A stretch of DNA of 59,495 nucleotides from Mycobacterium sp. GA-1841 (GCF_001954135.1 NZ_MBEQ01000064.1:1-59495); one strand, 5' to 3'. Numbered from the stretch's first letter, positions 28,559 through 37,352 are shown. A program made the numbers and translations. Notes: generated by a model not told the origin, from the letters alone.

Positions 28559-28587
28559 AGAGTAGACGAACATCTGTTCGATTCAAG
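28559..28587 (-). promoter_or_regulatory. LexA-controlled distal promoter of recA with SOS box
   Basis: The SOS box TCGAAC-AGAT-GTTCGT on the minus strand (28581-28566) has one mismatch. A -10-like TACTCT (28564-28559) starts one base after it and a -35-like TTGAAT (28586-28581) abuts it, so the box fills the promoter spacer. LexA binding would occlude polymerase directly. Confidence 0.75.
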
Positions 28588-28610
28588 CAGACACGCCGGA
28601 GTATCCGGCG

Positions 28611-28814
28611 TCAGCGACGCCAGTTCGGAAAGTTGTCGAGATCTCGTAACGTCATCACGAAACCGGTCGCCCCGACCGCGATGGCCAGGAGATATCCGAT
28701 GGCGGCCTGCCATCCGGTCAACACGGACGCGACCAGCCAACACAGCAGTACCGCTGCGATCACCAGCAGGACACCGTAGAGCGGCGTCCGCATCGGATGG
28801 TCACCCAGACCCAT
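28611..28814 (-). CDS. Small two-helix membrane protein
   Basis: 67 residues (or 60 from the second ATG at 28793). Two membrane helices fill most of it: about 12-32 (YGVLLVIAAVLLCWLVASVL) and 37-54, followed by a charged tail ending DNFPNWRR. No named family recognised. It lies between the DUF3046 gene and the recA promoters, on the same strand. A modest GGGTGA precedes the second ATG, so the shorter form is plausible. Confidence 0.55.
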   Translation of the reverse strand: MGLGDHPMRTPLYGVLLVIAAVLLCWLVASVLTGWQAAIGYLLAIAVGATGFVMTLRDLDNFPNWRR

Positions 28815-28874
28815 GAGTCCGGTATACGCCCAAAAGCCGAGCAGGAAAAGACCGGCCGCTCACCATCGATCACG

Positions 28875-29069
28875 TCACCATTGATCACGCGGGACATCGA
28901 AGTCGGCACACAGTGCCCGCCATACCGTGCGCGGTTCCACTCCGTCCTCGATGGCCTGTGCCGGTGTCCGACCGTCGAGGTCGGCGAGCACATGGTCGAC
29001 GAGCATCGAGCGACCCCGGATCGAACCGAACTGGCCGTCCACGAGTTCATGGAATTCCGTCAACCGCAC
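28875..29069 (-). CDS. DUF3046 protein (Rv2738c-like)
   Basis: 64-residue actinobacterial protein with the family start MRLTEFHELVDGQFG and the conserved DHVLADLDGRTPAQAIEDG. Cytoplasmic, helical, function unknown; consistently found near recA in actinobacteria. It starts nine bases after the glycosyltransferase gene ends, so the two probably form an operon. Confidence 0.85.
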   Translation of the reverse strand: MRLTEFHELVDGQFGSIRGRSMLVDHVLADLDGRTPAQAIEDGVEPRTVWRALCADFDVPRDQW

Positions 29070-29078
29070 GCGCCCAAT

Positions 29079-30251
29079 TTACCCAGCGCCGACCAGGGCG
29101 TCATGGCACACCCGTACCGGATCCGCCACCTCGGCCACCGAGGCGCCGGCCCGCTGCGCGGCCGACCGGTACGACGGCGAGGCCAGCACATCGCCCACCG
29201 CCCGGGTCAGCGCCTCACCGGTCAATGGCCGCACCAACTGCGCAATGCCTTGGCGCACAACCCGATTGGCGAGCTCCCATTGGTCGCCGCCGCCGGGCAC
29301 CACCACCATGGGCACGCCGGCCAACAAGGTCTTGGACACCATGCCGTGGCCACCACCGCAGATCACCAGGTCGGCATGTGACAACAACTCATCCTGACGG
29401 CCGAGCCCGACGACGGCCCATGGCGGTACCTCGACATCGGCCCCACCCAACCGCGACACCACCACGCGGGCACCGTCGGGCAGCGTCTGGCCCGGCCGCA
29501 GCGACTCCAGGGCCAACTCGGCCATCCCCTGGGTCCCGGTGGTCGCCGTGGAGGGCGCCACCACGATCACCGGGCCCGTGCCCGGCGGCACGGTCAACAC
29601 CGCGTCGGTCGGCTCGAAGTGCAACGGACCCACCACCACCGCCTCGGCCGGCCAATCCGGGCGGGCCACCTCCAGGGCAGGCAGGGTGGCGATCAATCGC
29701 CGCAACGGCCCCGGGTCGACGACCGGCAGGCCGATCCGCGTCCGCACCTCGGCCCGCTGCGCCAGCCCGGCCCGCCAGGATCGCGCGGTCAGCGCCCGCA
29801 TGACGGAGTCGCGCAGCCGGCCCCGTACGCCGACGCCGGGGGCCAACCCGCTACCGATCGGCGGCAAACCCTTCGACGGCAGGTACAGCGGATGCGGGTT
29901 GAGCTCGACCCACGGCAGCCCCAGCAGCTCGGCGGCCAGTCCGCCACAGGCGGTGATCACATCCGATACCACCAGGTCCGGGCGCAAGTCACGCAGCCCG
30001 GGCACATTGAGCTGCGCCATCCGCCCGGCACGCTGATGAATCTTGGCCCCGGCGTCGGCATCGTCATCGTCGTCGACCGGATCGAGACCGACCAGCTCGA
30101 CCGCATCGACCCCCACGGCGCGCGCGGTCTCGAGCCATTCCACGCCGGTCAGCAGCGTCGGAGTGTCCCCGGCAGCGGCGAACTTCAGACACAACGCAAG
30201 GGCCGGGAAGGCATGTCCGGGATCGGGTCCGGCGACGATGGCAACGCGCAC
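29079..30251 (-). CDS. UGT/MGT-type glycosyltransferase (Rv2739c-like)
   Basis: 390-residue GT-B glycosyltransferase related to macrolide- and UDP-glucuronosyl-type enzymes. The N-terminal acceptor domain begins MRVAIVAGPDPGHAFPAL; the C-terminal sugar-nucleotide domain has HADLVICGGGHGMVSKTLLAGVPMVVVPGGGDQWELANR, the diagnostic donor-binding region. An acidic DDDDDAD run near residue 60 is unusual. Acceptor unknown, perhaps a lipid or a foreign small molecule. Divergent from ephG across 40 bases. Confidence 0.85.
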   Translation of the reverse strand: MRVAIVAGPDPGHAFPALALCLKFAAAGDTPTLLTGVEWLETARAVGVDAVELVGLDPVDDDDDADAGAKIHQRAGRMAQLNVPGLRDLRPDLVVSDVITACGGLAAELLGLPWVELNPHPLYLPSKGLPPIGSGLAPGVGVRGRLRDSVMRALTARSWRAGLAQRAEVRTRIGLPVVDPGPLRRLIATLPALEVARPDWPAEAVVVGPLHFEPTDAVLTVPPGTGPVIVVAPSTATTGTQGMAELALESLRPGQTLPDGARVVVSRLGGADVEVPPWAVVGLGRQDELLSHADLVICGGGHGMVSKTLLAGVPMVVVPGGGDQWELANRVVRQGIAQLVRPLTGEALTRAVGDVLASPSYRSAAQRAGASVAEVADPVRVCHDALVGAG

Positions 30252-30291
30252 CGACCTACCCTGCCACAGCGCATCCCACTAGGCTTCGGGC

Positions 30292-30735
30292 ATGGCTGAC
30301 CAATCCACCACGGCTGCGCAGGCCCCGACTTCGTCTGTCAAGACGGTCGAGACGTTCCTCAACGCGCTGCAGGAGCAGGACTTCGCCACCGCGGAAAACG
30401 CGCTGGCCCAGAACCTCGTCTACCAGAACGTGGGTCTTCCGACCATCTACGGGCGCAACCGGGCGATGAAGCTGTTCCGGTCGATGCAGGGCCGCACCGG
30501 CTTCGAGGTGAAGATCCACCGGATCGCCGCCGACGGCAACGCCGTACTGACCGAACGCACCGATGCCCTGGTCTTCGGCCCGCTGCGGCTGCAGTTCTGG
30601 GTATGTGGGGTGTTCGAGGTGCACGACGGGCGAATCACGCTGTGGCGGGACTACTTCGACTTCCTCGACATGTTCAAGGCGACGCTGCGCGGCCTGGCCG
30701 GCGTGGCGGTGCCGTCGCTGCGCACCTCGCTGTAA
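30292..30735 (+). CDS. ephG: Limonene-1,2-epoxide hydrolase-type EphG
   Basis: 147-residue epoxide hydrolase of the limonene-epoxide-hydrolase fold, homologous in position to Rv2740. The Asp-Arg-Asp catalytic set is readable: Arg and Asp in TERTDALVFGP and the second Asp in LWRDYFDFLDMF. Small cone-shaped fold, soluble. It may act on steroid or lipid epoxides, as suggested for M. tuberculosis EphG. It ends six bases before the convergent pspM. Confidence 0.9.
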   Translation: MADQSTTAAQAPTSSVKTVETFLNALQEQDFATAENALAQNLVYQNVGLPTIYGRNRAMKLFRSMQGRTGFEVKIHRIAADGNAVLTERTDALVFGPLRLQFWVCGVFEVHDGRITLWRDYFDFLDMFKATLRGLAGVAVPSLRTSL

Positions 30736-30741
30736 GGCGGT

Positions 30742-31572
30742 TCAGGCGCGGCGCAGCTGTCCGAGTTCGTCGAATGCCTGCGCCCAGCCCAGCAGCCGGT
30801 CGGTCGCGCCGGTCAACTCGTTGCGGTAACGCTGCTGCGACAACGGTGAGGCTTCACCCTGACCACTGTTCACCGTTGACACCAATTGCGCTGCAGCCGT
30901 GACCATCTCGTTGTACTGACGGACGCCTTGTCCGAGCTGTGCGGTGAAGGCGTTGATGGTGGGCACCAGATGCTGCCGAGACTGCGGGGCATTGCTGACC
31001 GCACGTTCCATCGCAACCACCTCGGCGGCGGTGGCCGCCATCGTCCGCGCCGTGTGATCGGCCACCGCATTGAGCTCACGCAGCTCGTCGGCCGGTAGCA
31101 TCCGTCCGCGCTCCAACACCCCGAGCAACGAGAACATCCCCCGCTCGGAGGCCATCAGCGCCGCCATGGGCTGACGCGCCGCAGAACTCCACGGCGGCAA
31201 CCGGCGTCCGGAGACGGGGCGCTGCGGCGGAAGGGGTTCCGCACGCAGCCAGCGGTAGCGCAACCAGAACAGCGTTGCGGGAAAGGCCGCGCCGGCGGCG
31301 ATCGCACCGGTGATGATCAGGCCCCAGACCGGTGTGCTCCACGACGCCAACAGCGCCGTGACAAGCACCCAGAACGCACTCGACAGGGTGAAGAACACCG
31401 CGAGCCGTGCCGCCCACCGCCGCTTGCGCAGCAGTTTGGCGCGCGGATCGGCGGCGGCGCTGAGCTTTTCGCTCAGCGCACCGGACAGGTCGGCGGCGGT
31501 GTCGATACCCCGCTGCACACCGTGCTGCAGCAACGACTTCCAGATGCTCGATCCGCCGGTCTTGGTAGCCAT
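30742..31572 (-). CDS. pspM: Phage-shock membrane protein PspM (Rv2743c-like)
   Basis: 276-residue integral membrane protein. A cytoplasmic N-terminus (1-52) precedes two helices (about 55-77 and 82-102); the rest is a helical cytoplasmic domain with many Gln/Ala/Arg residues. In M. tuberculosis the ortholog anchors PspA to the membrane. It starts 20 bases after pspA on the same strand, consistent with the clgR-pspA-pspM order. The M. tuberculosis pspN gene that normally follows is absent here, replaced by convergent ephG. Confidence 0.85.
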   Translation of the reverse strand: MATKTGGSSIWKSLLQHGVQRGIDTAADLSGALSEKLSAAADPRAKLLRKRRWAARLAVFFTLSSAFWVLVTALLASWSTPVWGLIITGAIAAGAAFPATLFWLRYRWLRAEPLPPQRPVSGRRLPPWSSAARQPMAALMASERGMFSLLGVLERGRMLPADELRELNAVADHTARTMAATAAEVVAMERAVSNAPQSRQHLVPTINAFTAQLGQGVRQYNEMVTAAAQLVSTVNSGQGEASPLSQQRYRNELTGATDRLLGWAQAFDELGQLRRA

Positions 31573-31592
31573 GATCTACGACACTCGAATCA

Positions 31593-32408
31593 CTATTGGC
31601 CGAGCGGCTTTTCGGGGCTGGCCGGGGTCTGGTTGGTGGCCGGGGTGGCCGGGTTCGCCGGGGCGGCATCCCCGCTGGGAAGGGCGTCGCCACGCATCGA
31701 GGCGCGGATCTGCTCCAGCCGGGAGTGGCCGGCCATCTGCACGCTGGCCTGCTGCACTTCCATCATGCGGCCCTGCACGGAGTTCTGCGCCAGTTCGGCC
31801 TGCCCGATGGCGTTGGCGTAACGGCGCTCGATCTTGTCGCGGACCTCGTCCAGACTGGGCGTGTTGCCCGGGGCGGCGACCTCGCTCATCGACCGCAGTG
31901 AGGCGCTGACCTGCTCCTGCATCTTCGCCTGCTCAAGCTGCGACAGCAGCTTGGTGCGCTCGGCGATCTTCTGCTGCAGCATCATCGCGTTCTGCTCGAC
32001 GGCCTTCTTGGCCTGCCCCGCGGCTTGGAGGGCCTGATCGTGCAGACCCTTGAGATCCTCGACGCTCTGCTCGGCGGTGACGAGTTGGGCGGCGAACGCC
32101 TCGGCGGCGTTGTTGTACTCGGTGGCCTTGGCGGCGTCACCGGCCGACGTGGCCTGATCGGCCAGGGTCAATGCCTGACGGACGTTCACCTGCAGCTTCT
32201 CGATGTCGGCGAGTTGACGGTTCAGCCGCATCTCCAGCTGACGCTGATTGCCGATGACCTGGGCGGCCTGCTGGGTGAGCGCCTGGTGCTGACGCTGGGC
32301 GTCCTCGATGGCCTGCTGGATCTGCACCTTCGGATCGGCGTACTCGTCGACCTTGGAGCTGAACAGCGCCATCAGGTACTTCCACGCCTTGACGAACGGA
32401 TTGGCCAT
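31593..32408 (-). CDS. pspA: PspA/IM30-family envelope-stress protein (35-kDa antigen)
   Basis: 271-residue peripheral membrane protein of the PspA/IM30 family, guarding membrane integrity under envelope stress and interacting with ClgR in mycobacteria. Almost entirely coiled coil (residues about 25-225), with the typical start [26 protein letters not shown] containing an amphipathic helix. The last 40 residues are Pro/Ala/Thr-rich and disordered. The frame opens at 32465, but the ATG at 32408 gives the family N-terminus. A 211-base gap separates it from clgR upstream; that gap shows no gene. Confidence 0.93.
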   Translation of the reverse strand: MANPFVKAWKYLMALFSSKVDEYADPKVQIQQAIEDAQRQHQALTQQAAQVIGNQRQLEMRLNRQLADIEKLQVNVRQALTLADQATSAGDAAKATEYNNAAEAFAAQLVTAEQSVEDLKGLHDQALQAAGQAKKAVEQNAMMLQQKIAERTKLLSQLEQAKMQEQVSASLRSMSEVAAPGNTPSLDEVRDKIERRYANAIGQAELAQNSVQGRMMEVQQASVQMAGHSRLEQIRASMRGDALPSGDAAPANPATPATNQTPASPEKPLGQ

Positions 32409-32619
32409 GGGTTCGTTCCGCCTTATCTGTCGGGCTTGTCGGTCAGACCCGTGACCGGGCCTCATTGGTTCAAGTTGCCGAAATTATTCTGATGCCAACT
32501 TATCGGTTCCGGGCATGGCGCCACAGCCCCGCGGGCTGTTCGCATGGGCGTTTCGACGAAAATTTGCGTTCACCCACGCGCCGCCCTCAGCCTGGCATCG
32601 GCGCCTTGTCACACCCGCG

Positions 32620-32949
32620 TCACGCGACAGCCATCGAGACGGCCTGAGGAATGACCACCTTGGTCGACACATCGATGTGCGCCACGTTGGGCGCCGTCGC
32701 GGCAGCGGCATGTTCACGCTCGGCCAGGTTCTCACCGGCATCGGTGAGCACCCGCGACAACGGCACGTCGAGCGCGTCGCAGATCGCGCTGAGCAGTTCA
32801 CTGGAGGCCTCCTTGCGGCCCCGCTCCACTTCGGAGAGGTACCCGAGGCTGACTCGCGCCGCATCGGAGACTTCACGCAACGTGCGTCCTTGGTCGGTGC
32901 GGGCGTTGCGCAGCACGTCGCCAATCACCTCGCGCAGCAATGCCGTCAT
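32620..32949 (-). CDS. clgR: Transcriptional activator ClgR
   Basis: 109-residue HTH (Cro/CI-type) activator of Clp protease genes and of the psp operon. The HTH spans about residues 20-75 ([33 protein letters not shown]). The C-terminus ends MAVA; related ClgR proteins are degraded through hydrophobic C-terminal ends. The ATG at 32949 follows a strong GGAGG. A SigE-type promoter lies 46-68 bases upstream. A GTTCGC half-site at 32977-32982 could serve autoregulation; this is weak inference. Confidence 0.92.
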   Translation of the reverse strand: MTALLREVIGDVLRNARTDQGRTLREVSDAARVSLGYLSEVERGRKEASSELLSAICDALDVPLSRVLTDAGENLAEREHAAAATAPNVAHIDVSTKVVIPQAVSMAVA

Positions 32950-32991
32950 CGTGCCTCCTTCGCCTGTCTGTCACAGGTTCGCTACGACACC

Positions 32992-33017
32992 AACGTCGCA
33001 GGCCACCGCAAGGTTCC
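32992..33017 (-). promoter_or_regulatory. SigE-type promoter of clgR
   Basis: On the minus strand: GGAAC (33017-33013), 17 bases, CGTT (32995-32992). This is the mycobacterial SigE pattern with standard spacing, and SigE control of clgR is established in M. tuberculosis. Confidence 0.75.
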
Positions 33018-33030
33018 CGAACAGGGGCAG

Positions 33031-33555
33031 TTATTGATTTTCCACCAGCACACGCAGCCGGGCGATCGCCTCGTCCACCGCCGCGCGCCGGATGTCCCAG
33101 CGCGAGCCCGACAGCGACAACTCGATGACCTCGGTGTCCACCGGCCCGGCCAAGCCGATGAAGACCGTGCCCACCGGATGCCCGCCGTGCGGTTCGGGTC
33201 CGGCGACGCCGGTCAGGCCGACACCCCAGGTGGCGGCGCAGCGTTGCCGGGCGCCGACGGCCAGGGCCCGGGCCGTGGGCGCCGCCACCGGCCCGACCGC
33301 GTCGAGCACCTGCGGAGCCACTCCCGCCAACCAGATCTTCGTGTCCTCGTTGTAGGTGATCAGGCCGCCCTGCAGCACCGCACTGGCCCCGGGCGCCCCG
33401 GCCAGTGTCGCCGCCAGCAGCCCGCCGGTCAGCGACTCGGCGGTGGCCACGCTCTGGGAACGCACGGTCAGATCGGCGACCAGCGCCTTGGCGCCATCAG
33501 TGAGCAGCGGATCGTCCACGAGAATCCCTGATCGCCGAGATGACGTAGTCGGCAC
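33031..33555 (-). CDS. CinA C-terminal domain protein (PncC-like amidase)
   Basis: 174 residues consisting of the CinA C-terminal domain alone, the part that in other bacteria has nicotinamide-mononucleotide deamidase (PncC) activity. Family motifs: VATAESLTGGLLAATLAGAPGAS, the GGLITYNEDTK stretch and GLTGVAGPEPHGGHPVGTVFIG. Starting at the ATG at 33555 it overlaps the end of pgsA3 by 59 bases; a GTG at 33519 reduces this to 23. It sits between pgsA3 and clgR on the same strand. Confidence 0.85.
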   Translation of the reverse strand: MPTTSSRRSGILVDDPLLTDGAKALVADLTVRSQSVATAESLTGGLLAATLAGAPGASAVLQGGLITYNEDTKIWLAGVAPQVLDAVGPVAAPTARALAVGARQRCAATWGVGLTGVAGPEPHGGHPVGTVFIGLAGPVDTEVIELSLSGSRWDIRRAAVDEAIARLRVLVENQ

Positions 33556-34102
33556 CGGTGAGCACGGTCAGCACCACCGCGGCCCACATGATCGCCCAGG
33601 CCACGTCGAGCCAGATGGCCGGCCACGAGTGCAGCGGCAGTACGAACAGCCCGATTGCCACCGCCTGCACCAGTGTCTTGAGCTTGCCGCCGCGACTGGC
33701 CGGGATGACCCCGTGACGCAGCACCGCAAAGCGCAGCACCGTGATTCCGATCTCACGGATCAGCACCACCACGGTGATCCACCACGGCAGATCATCGAGC
33801 AGTGCCAGCCCGATGAGCGCGGCGCCGATCAACGCCTTGTCGGCGATCGGATCGGCCAGTGTGCCGAATTCGGTGATCATCCCGTAGCTGCGGGCCAACG
33901 CACCATCGAAGTGGTCGGTGATCACCGCAACCGCGAACACGGCGAAAGCAGCGATCCGCCAGCCGGTTTCATGACCGTCGCCGACGAAGAGGAAGACGAG
34001 GAAGACCGGGACCAGCACCATCCGCACACCGGTGAGCACATTGGCGAGGTTGGCCACGCGCGCACGCGGGACCACCGGATCGGTAGAAGGTTGGCCCGGC
34101 AC
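33497..34102 (-). CDS. pgsA3: CDP-alcohol phosphatidyltransferase (PgsA3-like)
   Basis: 201-residue membrane enzyme that attaches an alcohol headgroup to CDP-diacylglycerol, annotated as phosphatidylglycerophosphate synthase in this position. The family motif is complete in DHFDGALARSYGMITEFGTL followed by ADPIAD (D-x2-DG-x2-AR-x8-G-x3-D-x3-D), giving the metal-binding aspartates. About five to six membrane helices. The GTG at 34102 is chosen: the open frame upstream overlaps argA. 42 bases separate it from the divergent argA. Confidence 0.9.
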   Translation of the reverse strand: MPGQPSTDPVVPRARVANLANVLTGVRMVLVPVFLVFLFVGDGHETGWRIAAFAVFAVAVITDHFDGALARSYGMITEFGTLADPIADKALIGAALIGLALLDDLPWWITVVVLIREIGITVLRFAVLRHGVIPASRGGKLKTLVQAVAIGLFVLPLHSWPAIWLDVAWAIMWAAVVLTVLTGADYVISAIRDSRGRSAAH

Positions 34103-34131
34103 CGCAACAGAATATCGGTAGCCACAACGGA

Positions 34132-34137
34132 TACTCT
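34132..34137 (+). promoter_or_regulatory. -10 element of a leaderless argA promoter
   Basis: TACTCT lies seven bases before the GTG start of argA at 34145, with no ribosome site between. The -35 region would fall at about 34109-34114 and is not well conserved. Confidence 0.5.
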
Positions 34138-34144
34138 TGCGCCT

Positions 34145-34666
34145 GTGAACCCAGGCAGTGTCGCGTCGCGCAAACACCCTGTGGTGCGCCGCGCCAGCAC
34201 CTCCGATGTCCCGGCGATCAAGAGCCTGGTCGACGTCTATGCGGGCAAGATCCTGCTGGAGAAGAACCTGGTGACGTTGTACGAGGCGGTCCAGGAATTC
34301 TGGGTGGCCGAACTCGACGGTGAACTCGTCGGGTGTGGCGCCCTGCATGTGCTGTGGGCCGACCTCGGCGAGGTCCGCACCGTGGCCGTGCATCCGAAGG
34401 TCCGCGGCACCGGTGTCGGCCACCTGTTGGTGGAGCGCCTGCTCGATGTCGCCCGCGATTTGCACCTGCGACGAATCTTCGTATTGACCTTCGAGGTCGA
34501 CTTCTTCGGCAAGCACGGTTTCGAGGAGATCGACGGCACCCCGGTGACCGCCGAGGTGTACGAGGAGATGTGCCGCTCGTATGACACCGGTGTGGCCGAA
34601 TTCCTCGACCTGTCCTACGTCAAGCCCAACACGTTGGGCAACACCCGGATGTTGTTGACGCTGTGA
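34145..34666 (+). CDS. argA: L-glutamate/glutamine N-acetyltransferase ArgA (Rv2747-like)
   Basis: 173-residue GNAT acetyltransferase for the first step of arginine synthesis; the short actinobacterial form lacking the amino-acid-kinase domain. The acetyl-CoA loop is VHPKVRGTGVGHLLVERLL, followed by the conserved VLTFEVDFFGKHGFEEIDGTPV. The frame opens at 33356, but only the GTG at 34145 avoids overlap with pgsA3 and matches the family length (174 in M. tuberculosis). Convergent with ftsK; the 97-base gap has no gene. Confidence 0.92.
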   Translation: MNPGSVASRKHPVVRRASTSDVPAIKSLVDVYAGKILLEKNLVTLYEAVQEFWVAELDGELVGCGALHVLWADLGEVRTVAVHPKVRGTGVGHLLVERLLDVARDLHLRRIFVLTFEVDFFGKHGFEEIDGTPVTAEVYEEMCRSYDTGVAEFLDLSYVKPNTLGNTRMLLTL

Positions 34667-34763
34667 AACCGCCATCGTCAGGCTGGGGTGGCCGCCACCG
34701 GCGAGCGCCACTCCAGCGTGACGAACGGCCCACTACACCCGTAGCGCCCCGGCCGACTCCGGG

Positions 34764-37352
34764 CTAGAACTCGTCCGAATCCTCTTCCGCGTCAGCGCCA
34801 TTGGCATCGGAGCCGCCCCGGATCAGCATCAGCGTGCCGGCCAGCTCGTCCGGCTTGACCAACACCTCGCGCGCCTTGGAACCCTCGGACGGGCCCACGA
34901 TGCCGCGGGTCTCCATCAGGTCCATCAGGCGACCGGCCTTGGCGAACCCGACGCGCAGCTTGCGCTGCAGCATCGAGGTGGACCCGAACTGTGAGGACAC
35001 CACGAGCTCGACGGCCTGCAGGAAGACATCCATGTCGTCGCCGATGTCGGGGTCGACGTCCTTGCGCTCACCGGCCTTGACCGCGGTGACGCCCTCGACG
35101 AACTCGGGTTCGGCCTGGGTCTTGGTGGCTTCGACGACGGCGTGGATCTCCTCGTCGGTGATGAACGCGCCCTGCATACGCAACGGCTTGTTCGCGCCCA
35201 TCGGCAGGAACAGACCATCGCCCATGCCGATCAGCTTCTCCGCACCCGGCTGGTCCAGGATGACGCGGGAGTCGGTGAGCGAGGACGTCGCGAAGGCGAG
35301 CCGCGACGGCACGTTGGTCTTGATCAGACCGGTGACGACGTCCACCGACGGCCGCTGCGTGGCCAGCACCAGATGGATGCCGGCGGCGCGGGCCTTCTGG
35401 GTGATGCGCACGATCGCGTCCTCGACGTCACGCGGAGCGGTCATCATCAGGTCGGCGAGCTCGTCGACGATGGCCAGGATGTAGGGGTAGGGCTTGTAGA
35501 CCCGTTCGCTGCCCAGCGGTGTGCTGATCTCGCCGGAGCGCACCTTCTCGTTGAACACGTCGATGTGACGGACCCGGGACGCCTTCATGTCCTGGTAGCG
35601 CTGCTCCATCTCCTCGACCAGCCAGGCCAGCGCGGCCGCGGCTTTCTTGGGCTCGGTGATGATCGGCGTGATGAGGTGCGGAATGCCTTCGTACGGCGTG
35701 AGTTCCACCATCTTCGGGTCGATCAGGATCATCCTGACCTCTTCCGGGGTGGCTCGGGCCAGCAGTGACACCAACATCGAGTTGACGAAGCTGGACTTAC
35801 CGGAGCCGGTGGAACCTGCCACCAGCAGGTGCGGCATCTTGGCCAGGTTGGCCGAGACGAAGTCGCCCTCGATGTCCTTGCCGAGGCCGATCACCAGCGG
35901 GTGGTGGTCGCGCCGTGTCGACGGCGCGGTGAGCACGTCGGACAGCCGCACCATCTCGCGGTCGGTGTTGGGCACCTCGATCCCGACGGCCGACTTCCCG
36001 GGGATGGGCGCCAGCATGCGGACGCTCTCGGTGGCCACCGCGTAGGCGATATTGCGGTGCAGCGCAGTGATTTTCTCGACCTTGACGCCCGGTCCGAGCT
36101 CGACCTCGTACCGGGTGACGGTCGGCCCGCGCGTGCAGCCGGTGACGGCCGCGTCGACCTTGAACTGCTCCAGTACCGAGGTGATGGAGTCGGTCATCTG
36201 ATCGTTGGCGGCGGTACGCAGTTTCGGCGGATCGCCGGCGATCAGCAGGTCCAGCGACGGCAGGGTGTAGGGCCCCTCCACCACCCGGTCCATGACCAGG
36301 GTGTCTTCCGGCTTGGGCTTCGGCTCGCTCTTGAGTTCGGTCTTCTTGCGGGGACGTGGCTTGGCCGCGGGTTCGGGGATGGTGGGTGCGTCGGCATCCT
36401 CGGGCAGCGGATAGTTGTCCATCGGCGTGCCGGTCGGCGCCTTGGGTGCCTCGATGGCGGCCGTCGGCCAGGGCTGGGCCTGGGAGTCGCCACGGGCGAT
36501 GTCGTCGTCGTAGTAGCCGTCGGCGTAATCGTCGGGGTCTGATCCGTCGTACTCGTCGGCATATTCGCTGTCGTAGTCGTCGTACTCATCGTCGTAATCG
36601 TCGCGGAAGGCCCGGGTGCTGAACATGGCGCGCAGCGTCGAGGGCACCTCCCGAATCGTCGTGCCGGTGAGCAGCAGCAGCCCGAACAGCACCCCGATGA
36701 ACAGCAGTGGTGCGGCGATCCACTCGGTCAGGCCGTCCGACAGCGGGCCGCCGATGGCGAAGCCGACGAACCCGGCGGCATGCTGGCGGGCGATCGGATC
36801 TTGCGGCGATCCCGACCACAGGTGCCACAGACCGAGCATCGGCAGCATGATCATCGCCGAACCCAGGATCAGGCGGGGACGCGATTCCGGGTCCGGTTCG
36901 GTGCGCATCAAGATGACCGCGACGGCACCCAGGATGATGGGCACCAGCACCACCGGGCCGCCGATCAACGTCCGCAACACGGTGTCGATCCACTGCCCCA
37001 CCGGACCGGCTGCGTGGAACCACGAGCTGGCGGCCACGACGACGGCGATGCCCAGCAGTGCCAGCGCCAAGCCGTCGCGGCGGTGGCCCGGTTCGATATC
37101 GCGAGCGCGTCCCACCGAGCGGGCCGTCGATCCGGCCCCCTTGGCCAGCATCAGCCAGCCGGCGCGAGCGCCTTGGCCCAATTTCTGGCCGGCCACGGAC
37201 ACCGGCGAGGTCTGCGGCCGGCGGGCGGGCTTGCGTCGCGGCGCGGCCGGTCGGCCCGAGCGGGCCGGCGCGGGACGCCGGGACCCGCCGCGCGAGCTGG
37301 CGTTTGACCTGCTCGAACGCGCTCCGGATCGGCCGGCGGTCTTGTTAGCCAT
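34764..37352 (-). CDS. ftsK: DNA translocase FtsK
   Basis: 862-residue septal DNA pump for chromosome dimer resolution. The basic Ser/Arg/Pro-rich N-terminus (1-80) is followed by four membrane helices (about 95-245) and an acidic, Tyr-rich linker (about 255-295, DDYDDEYDDYDSEYADEYD). The alpha/beta/gamma motor comes next: Walker A GSTGSGKSS, Walker B YILAIVDELADLMM, and the winged-helix gamma domain (KLRVGFAKAGRLMDLMETRG), which reads polar DNA motifs. The ATG at 37352 is preferred; the frame opens at 37406. The 159-base gap upstream has AT-rich stretches and a short inverted repeat at 37433-37445. Confidence 0.95.
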   Translation of the reverse strand: MANKTAGRSGARSSRSNASSRGGSRRPAPARSGRPAAPRRKPARRPQTSPVSVAGQKLGQGARAGWLMLAKGAGSTARSVGRARDIEPGHRRDGLALALLGIAVVVAASSWFHAAGPVGQWIDTVLRTLIGGPVVLVPIILGAVAVILMRTEPDPESRPRLILGSAMIMLPMLGLWHLWSGSPQDPIARQHAAGFVGFAIGGPLSDGLTEWIAAPLLFIGVLFGLLLLTGTTIREVPSTLRAMFSTRAFRDDYDDEYDDYDSEYADEYDGSDPDDYADGYYDDDIARGDSQAQPWPTAAIEAPKAPTGTPMDNYPLPEDADAPTIPEPAAKPRPRKKTELKSEPKPKPEDTLVMDRVVEGPYTLPSLDLLIAGDPPKLRTAANDQMTDSITSVLEQFKVDAAVTGCTRGPTVTRYEVELGPGVKVEKITALHRNIAYAVATESVRMLAPIPGKSAVGIEVPNTDREMVRLSDVLTAPSTRRDHHPLVIGLGKDIEGDFVSANLAKMPHLLVAGSTGSGKSSFVNSMLVSLLARATPEEVRMILIDPKMVELTPYEGIPHLITPIITEPKKAAAALAWLVEEMEQRYQDMKASRVRHIDVFNEKVRSGEISTPLGSERVYKPYPYILAIVDELADLMMTAPRDVEDAIVRITQKARAAGIHLVLATQRPSVDVVTGLIKTNVPSRLAFATSSLTDSRVILDQPGAEKLIGMGDGLFLPMGANKPLRMQGAFITDEEIHAVVEATKTQAEPEFVEGVTAVKAGERKDVDPDIGDDMDVFLQAVELVVSSQFGSTSMLQRKLRVGFAKAGRLMDLMETRGIVGPSEGSKAREVLVKPDELAGTLMLIRGGSDANGADAEEDSDEF

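Noticed and set aside
32538..32550. ClgR binding box upstream of pspA
   Set aside because: Only the left half (GTTCGC) is convincing; the right half does not match, so I did not list it as a feature.
32515..33531. A 338-codon plus-strand frame across clgR and the CinA-domain gene
   Set aside because: It spans two conserved genes and the SigE promoter on the other strand and resembles no protein family.
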